From NCBI RefSeq assembly GCF_019468465.1, contig NZ_CP080519.1, positions 9,541,001 through 9,605,000 of the forward strand: a stretch of 64,000 nt of DNA. Reading direction: 5' to 3'. This stretch comes from Amycolatopsis sp. DSM 110486. Lineage in GTDB: Bacteria > Actinomycetota > Actinomycetes > Mycobacteriales > Pseudonocardiaceae. Below are positions 49,245 through 58,118 of this stretch, piece by piece. Position 1 is the stretch's first letter. Every line of letters starts with the position of its first letter. The translations under genes and the position numbers were made by a program. The notes beneath the pieces were generated by a model. That model had not been told where the DNA came from, did no database searches, and was given only the letters and a program-made list of their open reading frames with translations.

Positions 49245-49690
49245 TTACGCCCGCAGAGCCGGCAACAGCTCCTTCTCGCGAAAGCCAGGAACTCCTCCCG
49301 CCGGTCGCCTCCGACCTGGATCAGCGCCGGGTCCGTGACGCCCGAATCCGCGAACTGCTGCACCGCTTCCCGGATCGGCCCCACCTCCGGACCACCCGGG
49401 ATACCCGCGGCCACGTCGTCCTGGCGCACGAACTGCGTCGCGCCCGCGAACCCGGCCGGCCCCGGCAGCTCCGAGTTGACCTTCCACCCCCCACTGAACC
49501 AGCGGAACTGGTCGTGCGCTCGCCGGATGGCCGCGTCCCGGTCGGGATCCCAGCACGGCAGCTGCGCGACCTTGCGCATCGGCGGGCCGAGGCGCGTGGC
49601 GTCCCACTCGCCGCACAGCGCCGGGTCGGGCTCGACCGCGATCATCACGTCGGCCCGCGCGGCGAACCGGTACACCGCCTGGTCACCGGT
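49245..49690 (-). pseudogene. F420-dependent (LLM class) oxidoreductase, C-terminal remnant
   Basis: About 140 codons (YRFAARADVMIAVEPDPALC, MRKVAQLPCWDPDRDAAIRR, FRWFSGGWKVNSELPGPAGF, VQQFADSGVTDPALIQVGGD) are the C-terminal half of a TIGR03557-type F420-dependent oxidoreductase related to Fgd1. The last residues (EKELLPALRA, stop at 49245) are in a different frame from the rest. The N-terminal F420-binding half is missing. The in-frame read-through into the malic enzyme ORF is accidental. Confidence 0.75.
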
Positions 49691-49755
49691 TCGCCGTCAC
49701 CCGGCGCGGCGCGCTCCGGGGGCGTTTCCCGGGGTGATCTGCGAAGCTGCCTTCC

Positions 49756-50856
49756 ATGGCTTCCCGGACGAGTTCTCCCTGGTTGCGCTGGACGACGATC
49801 GCCCCGGTGGTCGCGGTGGTCGTGCTGGCGGTGACGTGGGGGCGGGTGCTCGGGACGGTGCCGGTGATCATCGTCGCGGTGGTGCTGGCGGCCGCGGTGC
49901 TCGCGGCGGTGCATCACGCGGAGGTGGTGGCGCACCGGGTCGGCGAGCCGTTCGGGTCGCTCGTGCTGGCGGTGACCGTCACGGTGATCGAGGTGGCGCT
50001 CATCGTCACGCTCATGATCTCCGGCGGCCCGAAGACGGCGTCGCTCGCGCGGGACACGGTGTTCGCCGCCGTGATGATCACGTGCAACGGCATCCTCGGC
50101 CTGTCGCTGCTGGTGGGTGCGTGGCGGCGCAAGACGGCGGTGTTCAACGCGGAGGGCACCGGCTCCGCGCTGGCCACCGTCGCGACGCTCGCCACCCTCA
50201 GCCTCGTCCTGCCCACGTTCACCACTTCCCGCAGCGGCCCGGAGTTCTCCCCCGGGCAGCTGGCGTTCGCCGCCATCGCGTCGTTGATCCTCTACGGGCT
50301 TTTCGTCGTCACGCAGACCGTGCGCCACCGCGACTTCTTCCTGCCGATCGACGACGAAGGCGCCGTGGTCGAAGAGGATTCGCACGCGAAGCCGACGACC
50401 ACCCGCACCGCCCTGTTCAGCCTCGGACTGCTGCTGGTGGCGCTCGTGGCGGTGGTCGGGCTGGCCAAAGTGGAGTCGCCGGCGATCGAGGCCGGCGTGG
50501 CGGCGCTGGGGTACCCGCAGTCGTTCGTCGGCGTGGTGATCGCGCTGCTCGTGCTCCTGCCCGAGACGCTCGCCGCCACCAACGCCGCGCGGCGCGACCG
50601 CGTGCAGGTGAGCCTGAATCTCGCGCTGGGTTCGGCGATGGCCAGCATCGGCCTCACGATCCCGGCGATCGCGCTCGCGTCGATCTGGCTCAGCGGGCCG
50701 CTGCTGCTGGGCCTGGACGCCACGCAGATCGTGCTGCTGGTGATCACCGTCGTGGTCGGCGGCCTCACTGTGGTGCCGGGCCGCGCGACGCGCCTGCAGG
50801 GCGGCGTCCACCTCGCGCTGCTGGCGGCTTTCGTGTTCCTCGCCGCCAGTCCCTGA
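49756..50856 (+). CDS. chaA: calcium/proton (sodium/proton) antiporter ChaA
   Basis: A 366-residue CaCA-superfamily antiporter with about eleven membrane helices and the two alpha-repeat motifs: GEPFGSLVLAVTVTVIEVAL and the second, LLPETLAATNAARRDRVQVS with LNLALGSAMASIGLTIP. The acidic residues in both repeats (E in VTVIEVAL, E in LPETLAA) carry the ion. It exports Ca2+ or Na+/K+ in exchange for protons at alkaline pH or salt stress. ATG 49756; transcribed alone. Confidence 0.9.
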   Translation: MASRTSSPWLRWTTIAPVVAVVVLAVTWGRVLGTVPVIIVAVVLAAAVLAAVHHAEVVAHRVGEPFGSLVLAVTVTVIEVALIVTLMISGGPKTASLARDTVFAAVMITCNGILGLSLLVGAWRRKTAVFNAEGTGSALATVATLATLSLVLPTFTTSRSGPEFSPGQLAFAAIASLILYGLFVVTQTVRHRDFFLPIDDEGAVVEEDSHAKPTTTRTALFSLGLLLVALVAVVGLAKVESPAIEAGVAALGYPQSFVGVVIALLVLLPETLAATNAARRDRVQVSLNLALGSAMASIGLTIPAIALASIWLSGPLLLGLDATQIVLLVITVVVGGLTVVPGRATRLQGGVHLALLAAFVFLAASP

Positions 50857-50935
50857 GCCAGTTCCCAGGCCACTGTCGAGCCGGGCCGCGCCCGTTCGTC
50901 CTCGGGGTGCAAGGACCTCGTGGAAAGGACGGACG

Positions 50936-51523
50936 ATGGAGACTTTGGCGTTGTACCGGCAGGCGCAGGACGGGTTCGACGCGGTGCTCGCCGTGGTGCC
51001 GGCCGAGCGCTGGGACGCGCGCTCGACGTGCCCCGAGTGGTCGGTGCGCGACCTCGCGGGCCACGCGGTCTGGGGCCAGCACCAGCTGCGCGCCTGGGCC
51101 ACCGGCGAGGACTACGCCGACCGCTCGGGCGCACCGGGTTCGCCCCACCCCGCGCCGATCGCCGGTGACGATCCGCTCACGAGCTGGCGGACGGCCCGCA
51201 CGGCCTGCCTCGCCGCGCTGACCCCCGCGGCGCTCGCGCGGACCACCACGATCCCGGGCCTCGGCGAGGTACCGGTCGCCGCCGTGGTGAGCCTGCTGAC
51301 CACCGACCTGGTGGCCCACGCGTGGGACATCGGCCACGCCCTGGGCGCCGACGTGCGCCTCGACCCCGCCACGGTCGCGGCCGCCTTCGACTGGGCCCGC
51401 GCGCACGCCGTGCGCGCCCCCGGCTTCTTCGGCCCGGAACTCACGCCGCCACCCGGCTCGGACGACCAGACGCGGATGCTCGCGTTCCTCGGCCGGGCCG
51501 CGTGGGAGCCGGTCGCCGCGTGA
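50936..51523 (+). CDS. DinB-like / maleylpyruvate-isomerase N-terminal family protein (TIGR03086)
   Basis: A 195-residue four-helix-bundle protein: CPEWSVRDLAGHAVWGQHQL holds the first metal-ligand His, and LTTDLVAHAWDIGHAL the second His pair. The family binds a divalent metal and often acts in mycothiol-dependent chemistry; the specific reaction is unknown. ATG 50936 has GAAAGGA upstream. Confidence 0.85.
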   Translation: METLALYRQAQDGFDAVLAVVPAERWDARSTCPEWSVRDLAGHAVWGQHQLRAWATGEDYADRSGAPGSPHPAPIAGDDPLTSWRTARTACLAALTPAALARTTTIPGLGEVPVAAVVSLLTTDLVAHAWDIGHALGADVRLDPATVAAAFDWARAHAVRAPGFFGPELTPPPGSDDQTRMLAFLGRAAWEPVAA

Positions 51524-51529
51524 CGCCGG

Positions 51530-51564
51530 CCGGTGGGTGTGTCCGATGTGGACACACCCACCGG
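51530..51564 (+). terminator. terminator hairpin after the DinB-like gene
   Basis: A perfect 15-base stem (CCGGTGGGTGTGTCC / GGACACACCCACCGG) with a GATGT loop, seven bases after the stop. Confidence 0.8.
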
Positions 51565-51748
51565 CACGGCAGTCGGTGCCGCGCCAGGTCGAGTCGAGCT
51601 GTTCGGCAACCAGCCCGGTCAGCAAATCGAGTATTCGGCGTACCTGCCCGATTTCGGCGGGTGGCAGCAATCCGGCAAGAACCGTCAGGAAGCGGGCACG
51701 ACCTGGCCGAGCGAGCCGATCACCGCACTCTGGGTCTCCCTCCCCTGA
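51533..51748 (+). pseudogene. ChW-repeat fragment
   Basis: A 71-codon frame whose second half reads IEYSAYLPDFGGWQQ, GKNRQEAGTTWPSEPITALW, VSLP: a single ChW (clostridial hydrophobic, conserved Trp) repeat with the GWQ and AGTT landmarks. ChW repeats normally occur in arrays on secreted surface proteins. The only upstream start (GTG 51533) lies inside the terminator hairpin of the previous gene, and there is no signal peptide. I read it as the 3' remnant of a larger gene, though an independent small gene from a later GTG is possible. Confidence 0.5.
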
Positions 51749-51806
51749 CGCGGCACCGGCGAACGGCGGGCGTGACCCCGGTCTTCGAGGTCGCGCCCGC
51801 GCCGGG

Positions 51807-52676
51807 TCACTCCCCGAGCGCCTTCCGGCCCCGGTCGAACGCGGCCAGTGCGGCGCCGACCGCGGCCGCGACCGTGACCTCGAAGACCTCGTCCTCGGTG
51901 TGGCCCGCGGCCAGCAGCGCGGCGACGTCGGAGTCGGTCACGCGGTAGGACGCCGTGCGGACGGCGCCGGCGTAGGTCTGCCACGGTTCGGCCACCGGGT
52001 CGCCCGCGACGAGCGCCGCGCGCAGGGCCCGGTCGGTGACGCCGCTGGCCTCGGTCACCGCGTGGCGGAGGTTCGAGACGACGTCGCCGTGGTCGGCGCG
52101 CGGGCCGCCCGACAGCAGGAAGCCGGGGAAGCGGTAGCCGAAGCGGTGCAGCGACCGGGTGCCGCTCTCCAGCTGGCCGTCGCGCAGCTCGAAGCCGAAC
52201 GCGTTGGCCAGGCGGTTGACGACGTCCCACACCAGGTTCACCCGCAGCGCCTCCAGCACGGCCGGCGCGGGCACGTCGGCGACCAGCGACGCGTCGGGCT
52301 CGCCGCCCGGCCGCGAAACGGTGTCGAGGAAGGCGCGCACCGCCCGCAGTTCCGGGCGGGCGGACGCCGGCTCGTCCGGGTCGAGGGCGCCCTCGCCGGC
52401 GATGCGCGTGAGCTCCGCGTGGGTGACGATGCAGAACGGGCACTCGTGCAGCTTCGCCGTGCCCATCGCCAGGTACTCGCGCTCGCCGGCCGTCCAGGAC
52501 GACGGGCCGCGCATGGCCGGCGCCGTGAGGTCCAGCAGCGCGCGGGTCATGAACTCCGGCCGGTACAACAGCGTCAGCACGATGTCGGGACTGTCCACAC
52601 GGGACACCGCGGACGTGGCCGACAGGAACAGCTTCGCGCGACGGCGGTGACCGCGCTCCAGAATGGACAGTCTCAC
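51807..52676 (-). CDS. AhpD/carboxymuconolactone-decarboxylase-like protein
   Basis: A 289-residue helical protein with an AhpD-type redox centre, ECPFCIVTHAEL (CxxC followed by His), inside the usual helix pair, and a longer C-terminal helical domain. Likely an alkylhydroperoxidase-type peroxidase or disulfide reductant. GTG 52676 overlaps the stop of the sigma-factor gene as GTGA, so it is the third gene of the ECF42 cassette. Confidence 0.8.
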   Translation of the reverse strand: MRLSILERGHRRRAKLFLSATSAVSRVDSPDIVLTLLYRPEFMTRALLDLTAPAMRGPSSWTAGEREYLAMGTAKLHECPFCIVTHAELTRIAGEGALDPDEPASARPELRAVRAFLDTVSRPGGEPDASLVADVPAPAVLEALRVNLVWDVVNRLANAFGFELRDGQLESGTRSLHRFGYRFPGFLLSGGPRADHGDVVSNLRHAVTEASGVTDRALRAALVAGDPVAEPWQTYAGAVRTASYRVTDSDVAALLAAGHTEDEVFEVTVAAAVGAALAAFDRGRKALGE

Positions 52677-53899
52677 GGTGTCTCCCCAGGGCCGAGTGCG
52701 TCGAGGTCGAGCAGGCGGCGGGCGAGGAACCGCCGGTCCGCCGGCGTGTGGGCCAGTTCGTGGGCACGCCGGTAGGCGGTGGCCGCTTCGGCTCGCCGGT
52801 CGAGGCGGCGCAGCAGGTCGGCGCGCGCGGCGTGCATCAGGTGGTAGTGCTCAAGGCCGTCGATGCGGTCGATCAGCGCGAGCCCGTCGACCGGGCCCTG
52901 CGCCATCGCGACCGCCACGGCGTGGTTCAGCGCGACGACGGGCGAAGGCGTGAGCTCCAGGAGCCGCGTGTACAGGCCCGCGATGCCCGCCCAGTCCGTG
53001 CGTTCGGCCGACGGCGCCTGCGCGTGCAGCGCCGCGATCGCGGCCTGCACCTGGTACGGCCCGGGCTCGCCGTGGCGCAACGCGCGGTCCAGCAGCCCGA
53101 GGGCTTCCGCGATCTCGGCCCGATCCCACAGCGTGCGGTCCTGGTCTTCCAGCAGCACCACGTCACCGTCGCCGTCGTGCCGCGCGGCCGCGCGCGAATC
53201 GTGCAGCAGCAGCACGGCGACGAGGCCGAGCGCCTCCGGTTCGTCCGGCATCAGCGTGGCCACGAGCTTGCCGAGCCGGATCGCTTCCTGCCGCAACGCG
53301 GTGTGCTCGGGTGAGCCGGCCGCGGCGGTGTAGCCCTGGGTGAAGATCAGGTACACCACGGCAAGTACGCCGGCAAGCCGTTCGGGCAGCAGGTGGTCCG
53401 GCGGAACTTCGAGCGTGATGCCGGCGTCGCGGATCTTGCGCTTGGCCCGGACCAGCCGCTGCGCGAGCGTGGCTTCACCGATCAGGAACGTCCGCGCGAT
53501 CTGCCCGGCCGTCAGCCCGACGACGGCCTGGAGGGTCAGCGCAACGCGCGCCGGCTCGGCGAGCGCCGGGTGGCAGCAGGTGAAGATCAGGCTCAGCCGT
53601 TCGTCGCCGACCTCGAGCAGGCGCCGGTCGGAGAAGTCGGACATCGGCACCTCCTCCGGCTCGACCCCGATCGCCGCGAGCTTCTCCCGGCCCAGGCGGG
53701 CGCGGCGCAGCCGGTCGATCGCGTTGTTGCGCGCCGCCGTGAGCAGCCACGCGACCGGGTCGTCGGGTACGGCGCTCCACTTGCGCAGGGCGAGTGCGCA
53801 CGCCTCCTGCAACGCGTCCTCCGCGAGCTCGAAGTCGCCGAGCACGCGGATCAGCGCGGCGAGCATCCGCGCACGGTCCGCGCGGTAGACCCGCTCCAC
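52673..53899 (-). CDS. ECF42-type RNA polymerase sigma factor with TPR domain
   Basis: A sigma factor of 408 or more residues: region 2 at the N-terminus (VLGDFELAEDALQEACALAL), region 4 (LTAGQIARTFLIGEATLAQR), and a long C-terminal helical DUF6596/TPR-like extension (PDEPEALGLVAVLLLHDSRA and onward) characteristic of ECF42. No anti-sigma gene is nearby; in this group the C-terminal domain itself is needed for function. GTG 53899 is the first conventional start, but the upstream codons SEPAAAAVER match family N-termini and could begin at a CTG at 53923 that overlaps the DGPF gene stop. Confidence 0.9.
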   Translation of the reverse strand: MERVYRADRARMLAALIRVLGDFELAEDALQEACALALRKWSAVPDDPVAWLLTAARNNAIDRLRRARLGREKLAAIGVEPEEVPMSDFSDRRLLEVGDERLSLIFTCCHPALAEPARVALTLQAVVGLTAGQIARTFLIGEATLAQRLVRAKRKIRDAGITLEVPPDHLLPERLAGVLAVVYLIFTQGYTAAAGSPEHTALRQEAIRLGKLVATLMPDEPEALGLVAVLLLHDSRAAARHDGDGDVVLLEDQDRTLWDRAEIAEALGLLDRALRHGEPGPYQVQAAIAALHAQAPSAERTDWAGIAGLYTRLLELTPSPVVALNHAVAVAMAQGPVDGLALIDRIDGLEHYHLMHAARADLLRRLDRRAEAATAYRRAHELAHTPADRRFLARRLLDLDALGPGETP

Positions 53900-53915
53900 C
53901 GCGGCGGCCGCCGGC

Positions 53916-54302
53916 TCACTCAGCAGGGGCCGCCACGTCGACCGGCGCGTGGCTCACACCCGGGATCCCGACGACCGGCCGTACCTCGATCGACCCTTCC
54001 TCCGCCATCGGGCACAACGCGGCGAGCTCGAGGGCTTCGTCGAGGTTGCGGCAGTCGAACAGGTAGAACCCGCCGAGGTGCTCGTGGGTCTCCGCGAACG
54101 GGCCGTCGGTGATCAACGTGCGCCCCTCCCTCACGCTCACGGTGGTCGCCGTCGACTCCGGGTGCAGCGGCTTGCCCTCCACCCACACGCCGCGGCGCCG
54201 GCACTCGTCGGCGAACGCGTTCACCCGCGCCACCGCCTCTTCGAACCCGGGGTCGCCCGGTTCGGGGCGTACGCAGTTGTAGATCAGCAGCATGTACTGC
54301 AC
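53916..54302 (-). CDS. YCII-related DGPF-family protein
   Basis: A 128-residue ferredoxin-like-fold protein with MQYMLLIYN, the DGPF motif in LITDGPFAETHEHLGGFYLF, and DLDEALELAA-type helix (NLDEALELAA). DGPF genes are the standard partners and targets of ECF42 sigma factors. GTG 54302 has GCGGAGG upstream. Function unknown; fold similar to muconolactone isomerase. Confidence 0.9.
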   Translation of the reverse strand: MQYMLLIYNCVRPEPGDPGFEEAVARVNAFADECRRRGVWVEGKPLHPESTATTVSVREGRTLITDGPFAETHEHLGGFYLFDCRNLDEALELAALCPMAEEGSIEVRPVVGIPGVSHAPVDVAAPAE

Positions 54303-54409
54303 GTGTCCTCCGCCTCATCTGGTCCAGGTCGTCCGAAGAGGATGACGAACAGCCCGACCGTAACTCGACACGGCGCGGCGAGCGTGGCGAAAAGTTTCTT
54401 CGGGCCCGT

Positions 54410-55258
54410 TCAGCCGAGCAGCGACGGGTGCGGCACGGGCGGCGCGCCGAGCTCGTCGCGGCGGCTGAGCGGGGCGGTGCCGTCCACGTCGGTGACCCCG
54501 AGCCGCCCGCCGAGCTCCGCGCCGATGAGCGCACGGCCCGAGTAGGCCATCAGGTCGGGCGACGCGTAGAGCGCGGCGATCACGCGGCCGGTGAACTGCG
54601 GCGATTCACGCGGGACGGCGGTGCGGGCGGCCGGCGGGAGCGTCGCGAGGTGCGCCTCGGCGCGTTCGGTGCGCAGGCCGCCCATCCAGATCGAGACGGC
54701 GGCGACGCGGTGCGGGCGCAGGTCTTTCGCCATGTCCGCGGCCATCTTGTCCGCGCCCGCCTTCTGCGCGCCGTAGGCCGGGCCCTGGTGGTAGGAGACC
54801 GCGCCGTAGTGGCCCGTGTGGACGATCAGGCCGCGGCCGTTGGCCAGCAGCAGCGGCGCGGCGTGGTGGGCGGCGACGAAATGCGAGCGCAGGCCGACGG
54901 TGATCAGGTCGGCCGCCTCGAGCGGATTGGCCCAGAACCCGCCGGGTCGCATCGGCTCGGCGACCTTCGCCGCGTTGTTCACGAGGATGTCGAGCCGGCC
55001 GTGCTCCTGCGCGACCCGGGCGAACAGCGCGGCGACGGCTTCGTCGTCGGCGTGGTCCACGACCACGGGCACGCCGGTGCCGCCGGCCTCGTCGATCAGG
55101 GCCGCGGTGTCGGCGACCGTGCCGCCGTGGGGCGAGTCGCCGGGTTTCGCGCTGCGGCCGGTGACGTAGACCGTGGCGCCGGTCGCGCCCAACGCCAGGG
55201 CGATGCCCTTGCCGGCGCCGCGGCTCGCGCCGGTGACCACGGCGATCACGGGAGCCAT
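54410..55258 (-). CDS. SDR-family oxidoreductase
   Basis: A 282-residue short-chain dehydrogenase: TGASRGAGKG cofactor motif, VYVTGRSAKP (NADP-type), NNAAK, and the Tyr/Lys pair in GPAYGAQKAGADK. The catalytic Ser region reads LIVHTGHYGAV, with Thr in place of the usual Ser. Homologues resemble the DHRS1-like group. Divergent from a TetR repressor that likely controls it through the operators at 55273-55360. Confidence 0.9.
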   Translation of the reverse strand: MAPVIAVVTGASRGAGKGIALALGATGATVYVTGRSAKPGDSPHGGTVADTAALIDEAGGTGVPVVVDHADDEAVAALFARVAQEHGRLDILVNNAAKVAEPMRPGGFWANPLEAADLITVGLRSHFVAAHHAAPLLLANGRGLIVHTGHYGAVSYHQGPAYGAQKAGADKMAADMAKDLRPHRVAAVSIWMGGLRTERAEAHLATLPPAARTAVPRESPQFTGRVIAALYASPDLMAYSGRALIGAELGGRLGVTDVDGTAPLSRRDELGAPPVPHPSLLG

Positions 55259-55272
55259 GGGATCTCCTCTCC

Positions 55273-55360
55273 ATCCGGACGTCGTGTCCGTTTCCTGCCA
55301 CCGACGATATGGACACGGCGTCCGGATGTCACGGTGATAGCGGACACGGCGTCCGGATAC
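55273..55360. promoter_or_regulatory. triple operator between SDR and TetR genes
   Basis: Three copies of an 18-base unit GGACACGRCGTCCGGATR: one inverted (55273-55290) and two direct (55311-55328, 55342-55360). Each holds a dyad (CGGAC...GTCCG). Two copies lie near each gene start, consistent with TetR autoregulation and SDR repression. Confidence 0.7.
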
Positions 55361-55369
55361 ACTGGCGGC

Positions 55370-55930
55370 GTGACCGGTCCGGCCAAACGCCAGCGCGCCG
55401 ATGCGCGCCGCAACTACGACGTGCTCTTCGAAGCGGCGAAGGACGTCTTCGCGCGCCTGGGCACCGACGCGCCGCTGGAGGTCGTCGCGCAGGAGGCGGG
55501 GGTCGGGCGCGGCACGCTGTACCGGCACTTCCCGTCGCGCGAGCACGTGTTCGCCGCGATCATGCGCGACAGCGCGGACCTGCTCGACGCGCAGGCCCGC
55601 GACCTGCTCGACGCACCCGACGGCGCCGGCCGGCTTCCGGAGTGGCTACGGCTTTACGACCGCGCCGCCACCGAGTACCCCGGGATGAGCGGGCACGTCG
55701 GCGACGGGCTGGCCGACGACGGCTCTCCCGTGGCCACCACGTGCGCCCCGATGAAGGCGAGCTTCGCCGCGTTGCTCGACCGCGCCCGCGCCGAGGGCCA
55801 CGTGCGGCCCGACGTGACGGCGACGCAGGTGCTCACCCTCGTCGGCGCCCTGCCGAAGGACCCGGCGACGGGCCGCACCGCCGAGCCCTACCTCGACGTC
55901 GTGCTGGAAGGGCTTCGCATCACCACGTGA
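55370..55930 (+). CDS. TetR-family regulator
   Basis: A 186-residue TetR protein with HTH in APLEVVAQEAGVGRGTLYRH and FPSREHVFAAI, and a C-terminal SBD-type ligand domain (YPGMSGHVGDGLADDGSPVA). GTG 55370 is chosen because the operators end just upstream and family length is normal. The last 11 bases overlap the P450 gene on the other strand. Confidence 0.9.
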   Translation: MTGPAKRQRADARRNYDVLFEAAKDVFARLGTDAPLEVVAQEAGVGRGTLYRHFPSREHVFAAIMRDSADLLDAQARDLLDAPDGAGRLPEWLRLYDRAATEYPGMSGHVGDGLADDGSPVATTCAPMKASFAALLDRARAEGHVRPDVTATQVLTLVGALPKDPATGRTAEPYLDVVLEGLRITT

Positions 55931-57152
55931 CGGGCAGCTCGTACACGCCGTACACGGAACCGTTGTGTTTGAAGGGAATCTCGTCGAAGCCGGCCGCGAG
56001 GGCGAGCGTCGGGACGCGCCTGTAGAGCGTGTTGTAGACGACCTGCAGCTCCACCCGCGCGAGCGGCTGCCCGAGGCACTGGTGCACGCCGAACCCGAAC
56101 GCCACGTGCCGGCGCGAGTCCGGGCGGCGCACGTCGAGCCCGTCGGGATCGGGGAACACGCTCTCGTCGCGGTTGGCGATGTCGTTGGCCATGATCAGGC
56201 CCTCGCCCGCGCGGATCGTCTCGCCGGCGATCTCGATGTCTTCGATCGCCACGCGGCGGCGGCCGTTGTGCGTGATCGTGAGGTAGCGCAACAGTTCCTC
56301 GACCGCGCCGGCGATCACGGCCGGGTCGTCGGCCTCGCGGACCAGGGCGAGCTGCTCGGGGTGGCGCAGCAGGGTCAGCGTGCCGAGCGCGATCATGTTG
56401 GCCGTGGTCTCGTGGCCCGCGATCAGCAGCAGCACGCCCATCTGCGCGGCCTCGGCGCGCGTGAGCTCCCCGGCCTCGACGCGGTCGGCGAGGCCGGACA
56501 GCAGGTCGTCCTGCCGGTGGGCGAGCTTCTCCCCCATCAGCTCGTCGAGGTACCCCAGCAGCGCGCGGTGCCCGGCGGCCCGTTCGGCCGGGTCGGCGTC
56601 GCGCTTGATGATGACCTTGCTGTTGGCCTGGAAGAAGTCGTGGTCGCGGTAGGGCACGCCGAGCAGCTCGCAGATCACCAGCGAGGGCACCGGCAACGCG
56701 AACGCCTCCACCAGGTCCACCGGGTTCGGCCCGGCGAGCATCGCGTCGAGCGAGTCGTCCACGATCTTCTGCACCGCCGGCCGCAGCGCCTCGATCCGCC
56801 GCACCGTGAACGGCGCCGTCACCATGCGGCGCAACCGCGCGTGCTCCGGGTTGTCCATCAGGATGAAGCTGATCGCCGACCCACCCGGCGGCAACGGCGC
56901 GGGGCTCGGGTAGCCCGGCCGCGTGATGTCCGCGCTCACCCGTGCGTCCGCCAGCAGCGCCCGCTGGTCCGCGTACCGCGTGACCAGCCACGGCGTGCTG
57001 CCGTCCCACAGCCGCACCCGCGCCAGCGGCCCGGCCTCCTGCAGCTCGCGCGCCCGCGGCGGCGGGTCGAACGGGCACCCGGCCGCCCGGGCCATCGGGA
57101 ACTCGGGCACCTCGTCGGCGCCCGGGGTGGCCTGGTCCAGCGTGCTCGTCAT
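55920..57152 (-). CDS. cytochrome P450, CYP105-like
   Basis: A 410-residue bacterial P450. The I-helix oxygen motif is LLIAGHETTAN, the ExxR motif is EELLR, and the heme-Cys loop is FGFGVHQCLGQPLARVEL. The N-terminal FPMARAAGCPFDPPPRAREL and the VPSLVICELLGVPY stretch match the CYP105 family of broad-specificity monooxygenases. Electron partners (ferredoxin) are not next door. ATG 57152 behind CGGAGGAACG. A TetR gene follows upstream on the same strand. Confidence 0.9.
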   Translation of the reverse strand: MTSTLDQATPGADEVPEFPMARAAGCPFDPPPRARELQEAGPLARVRLWDGSTPWLVTRYADQRALLADARVSADITRPGYPSPAPLPPGGSAISFILMDNPEHARLRRMVTAPFTVRRIEALRPAVQKIVDDSLDAMLAGPNPVDLVEAFALPVPSLVICELLGVPYRDHDFFQANSKVIIKRDADPAERAAGHRALLGYLDELMGEKLAHRQDDLLSGLADRVEAGELTRAEAAQMGVLLLIAGHETTANMIALGTLTLLRHPEQLALVREADDPAVIAGAVEELLRYLTITHNGRRRVAIEDIEIAGETIRAGEGLIMANDIANRDESVFPDPDGLDVRRPDSRRHVAFGFGVHQCLGQPLARVELQVVYNTLYRRVPTLALAAGFDEIPFKHNGSVYGVYELPVTW

Positions 57153-57283
57153 GCGTTCCTCCGCGGCGGGTGGGTTCGTCGGTCTGAAGTGGACAGTGGT
57201 GGGGTGGTCAGCCGTGTGTTCTTGCCGCGCCTGAGGGGCGCTTGCCCGGGCAACCCAGCACACGTGCGCGACCGGCTCGAGCG

Positions 57284-57946
57284 TCAGCGGGCATCGGGTG
57301 TCGTCACCGTGGCCGGGGCGAGCCAGAGGCCGACGATGGCGTCGACGAGGCCCGTGCCGGCGGTGGGCCAGTCGGGGCGCGGGGTGGGGATGGCTTCGGC
57401 GAGGGCGCGTTCGCGTTCGGCGCAGGTGTGGACCATCAGCAGGCGCGCCATGGCGTCGCGTTCGGTGCGGGCGGCGGGGGTGAGGTGGGGCAGGCAGGTG
57501 TCGAGGCCGTGGAGGATGCGGTGCAGCGCCGGGGCGCTGAGGGCCTCCTCGATCATGATCCCGCGCAGCGCGGGGTCGGTCATCACCTGCGCGGCGAAGC
57601 GCGCGAACCACGTCGGGGCGCGCAGGGCGGCCAGGTGGTCGGTGACGGGCCGCACCAGGCACTCGACCCAGTCGCGCACGCCGGCGTCCTCGGCGACCCG
57701 CGCGACCATGCGCGTCCGGATCGTCTCGATGCCCGCGGCGTGCTTGCGGGCGATCGCGCGGACGAGGTCGGCTTTCGTGCCGAAGTGGTAGCCCACGGCG
57801 GCGTTGTTGCCCTGGCCCGCGGCCTCGCTGATCTGCCGGTTGGACACCGCGTACACGCCGTGCTCGGCGAACAGCCGCTCGGCCGTGGCGAGGATCCGTT
57901 CCCGCGTCGACTCCGCGCGGATCGCCTTCCCGGTCATTCCGGCCAA
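57284..57946 (-). CDS. TetR-family regulator with probable TTG start
   Basis: A 220-residue TetR regulator: HTH in RQISEAAGQGNNAAVGYHFG, TKADLVRAI, and a long C-terminal ligand domain (TetR_C_33-like). A TTG at 57946 is six to eight bases after GGGGAGGAG, a better distance than the ATG at 57937. It lies upstream of the P450 gene on the same strand with 131 bases between, so it may control the P450. Confidence 0.85.
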   Translation of the reverse strand: MAGMTGKAIRAESTRERILATAERLFAEHGVYAVSNRQISEAAGQGNNAAVGYHFGTKADLVRAIARKHAAGIETIRTRMVARVAEDAGVRDWVECLVRPVTDHLAALRAPTWFARFAAQVMTDPALRGIMIEEALSAPALHRILHGLDTCLPHLTPAARTERDAMARLLMVHTCAERERALAEAIPTPRPDWPTAGTGLVDAIVGLWLAPATVTTPDAR

Positions 57947-58118
57947 CGTTGCTCCTCCCCGCGTCGCACCTGCGGTTCGTGATCAGTCAACCGGATCTTC
58001 GTGAGTTAAGTCAAGCGCTTGAATTCAACCCAGGATGTGCGGCACCCAGGAAGCCGCGTCCTTCCGCGCGCACGACCCCCACCGAATGCTGGGCGGCGAA
58101 CCCCTCAGGAAGCCGACC

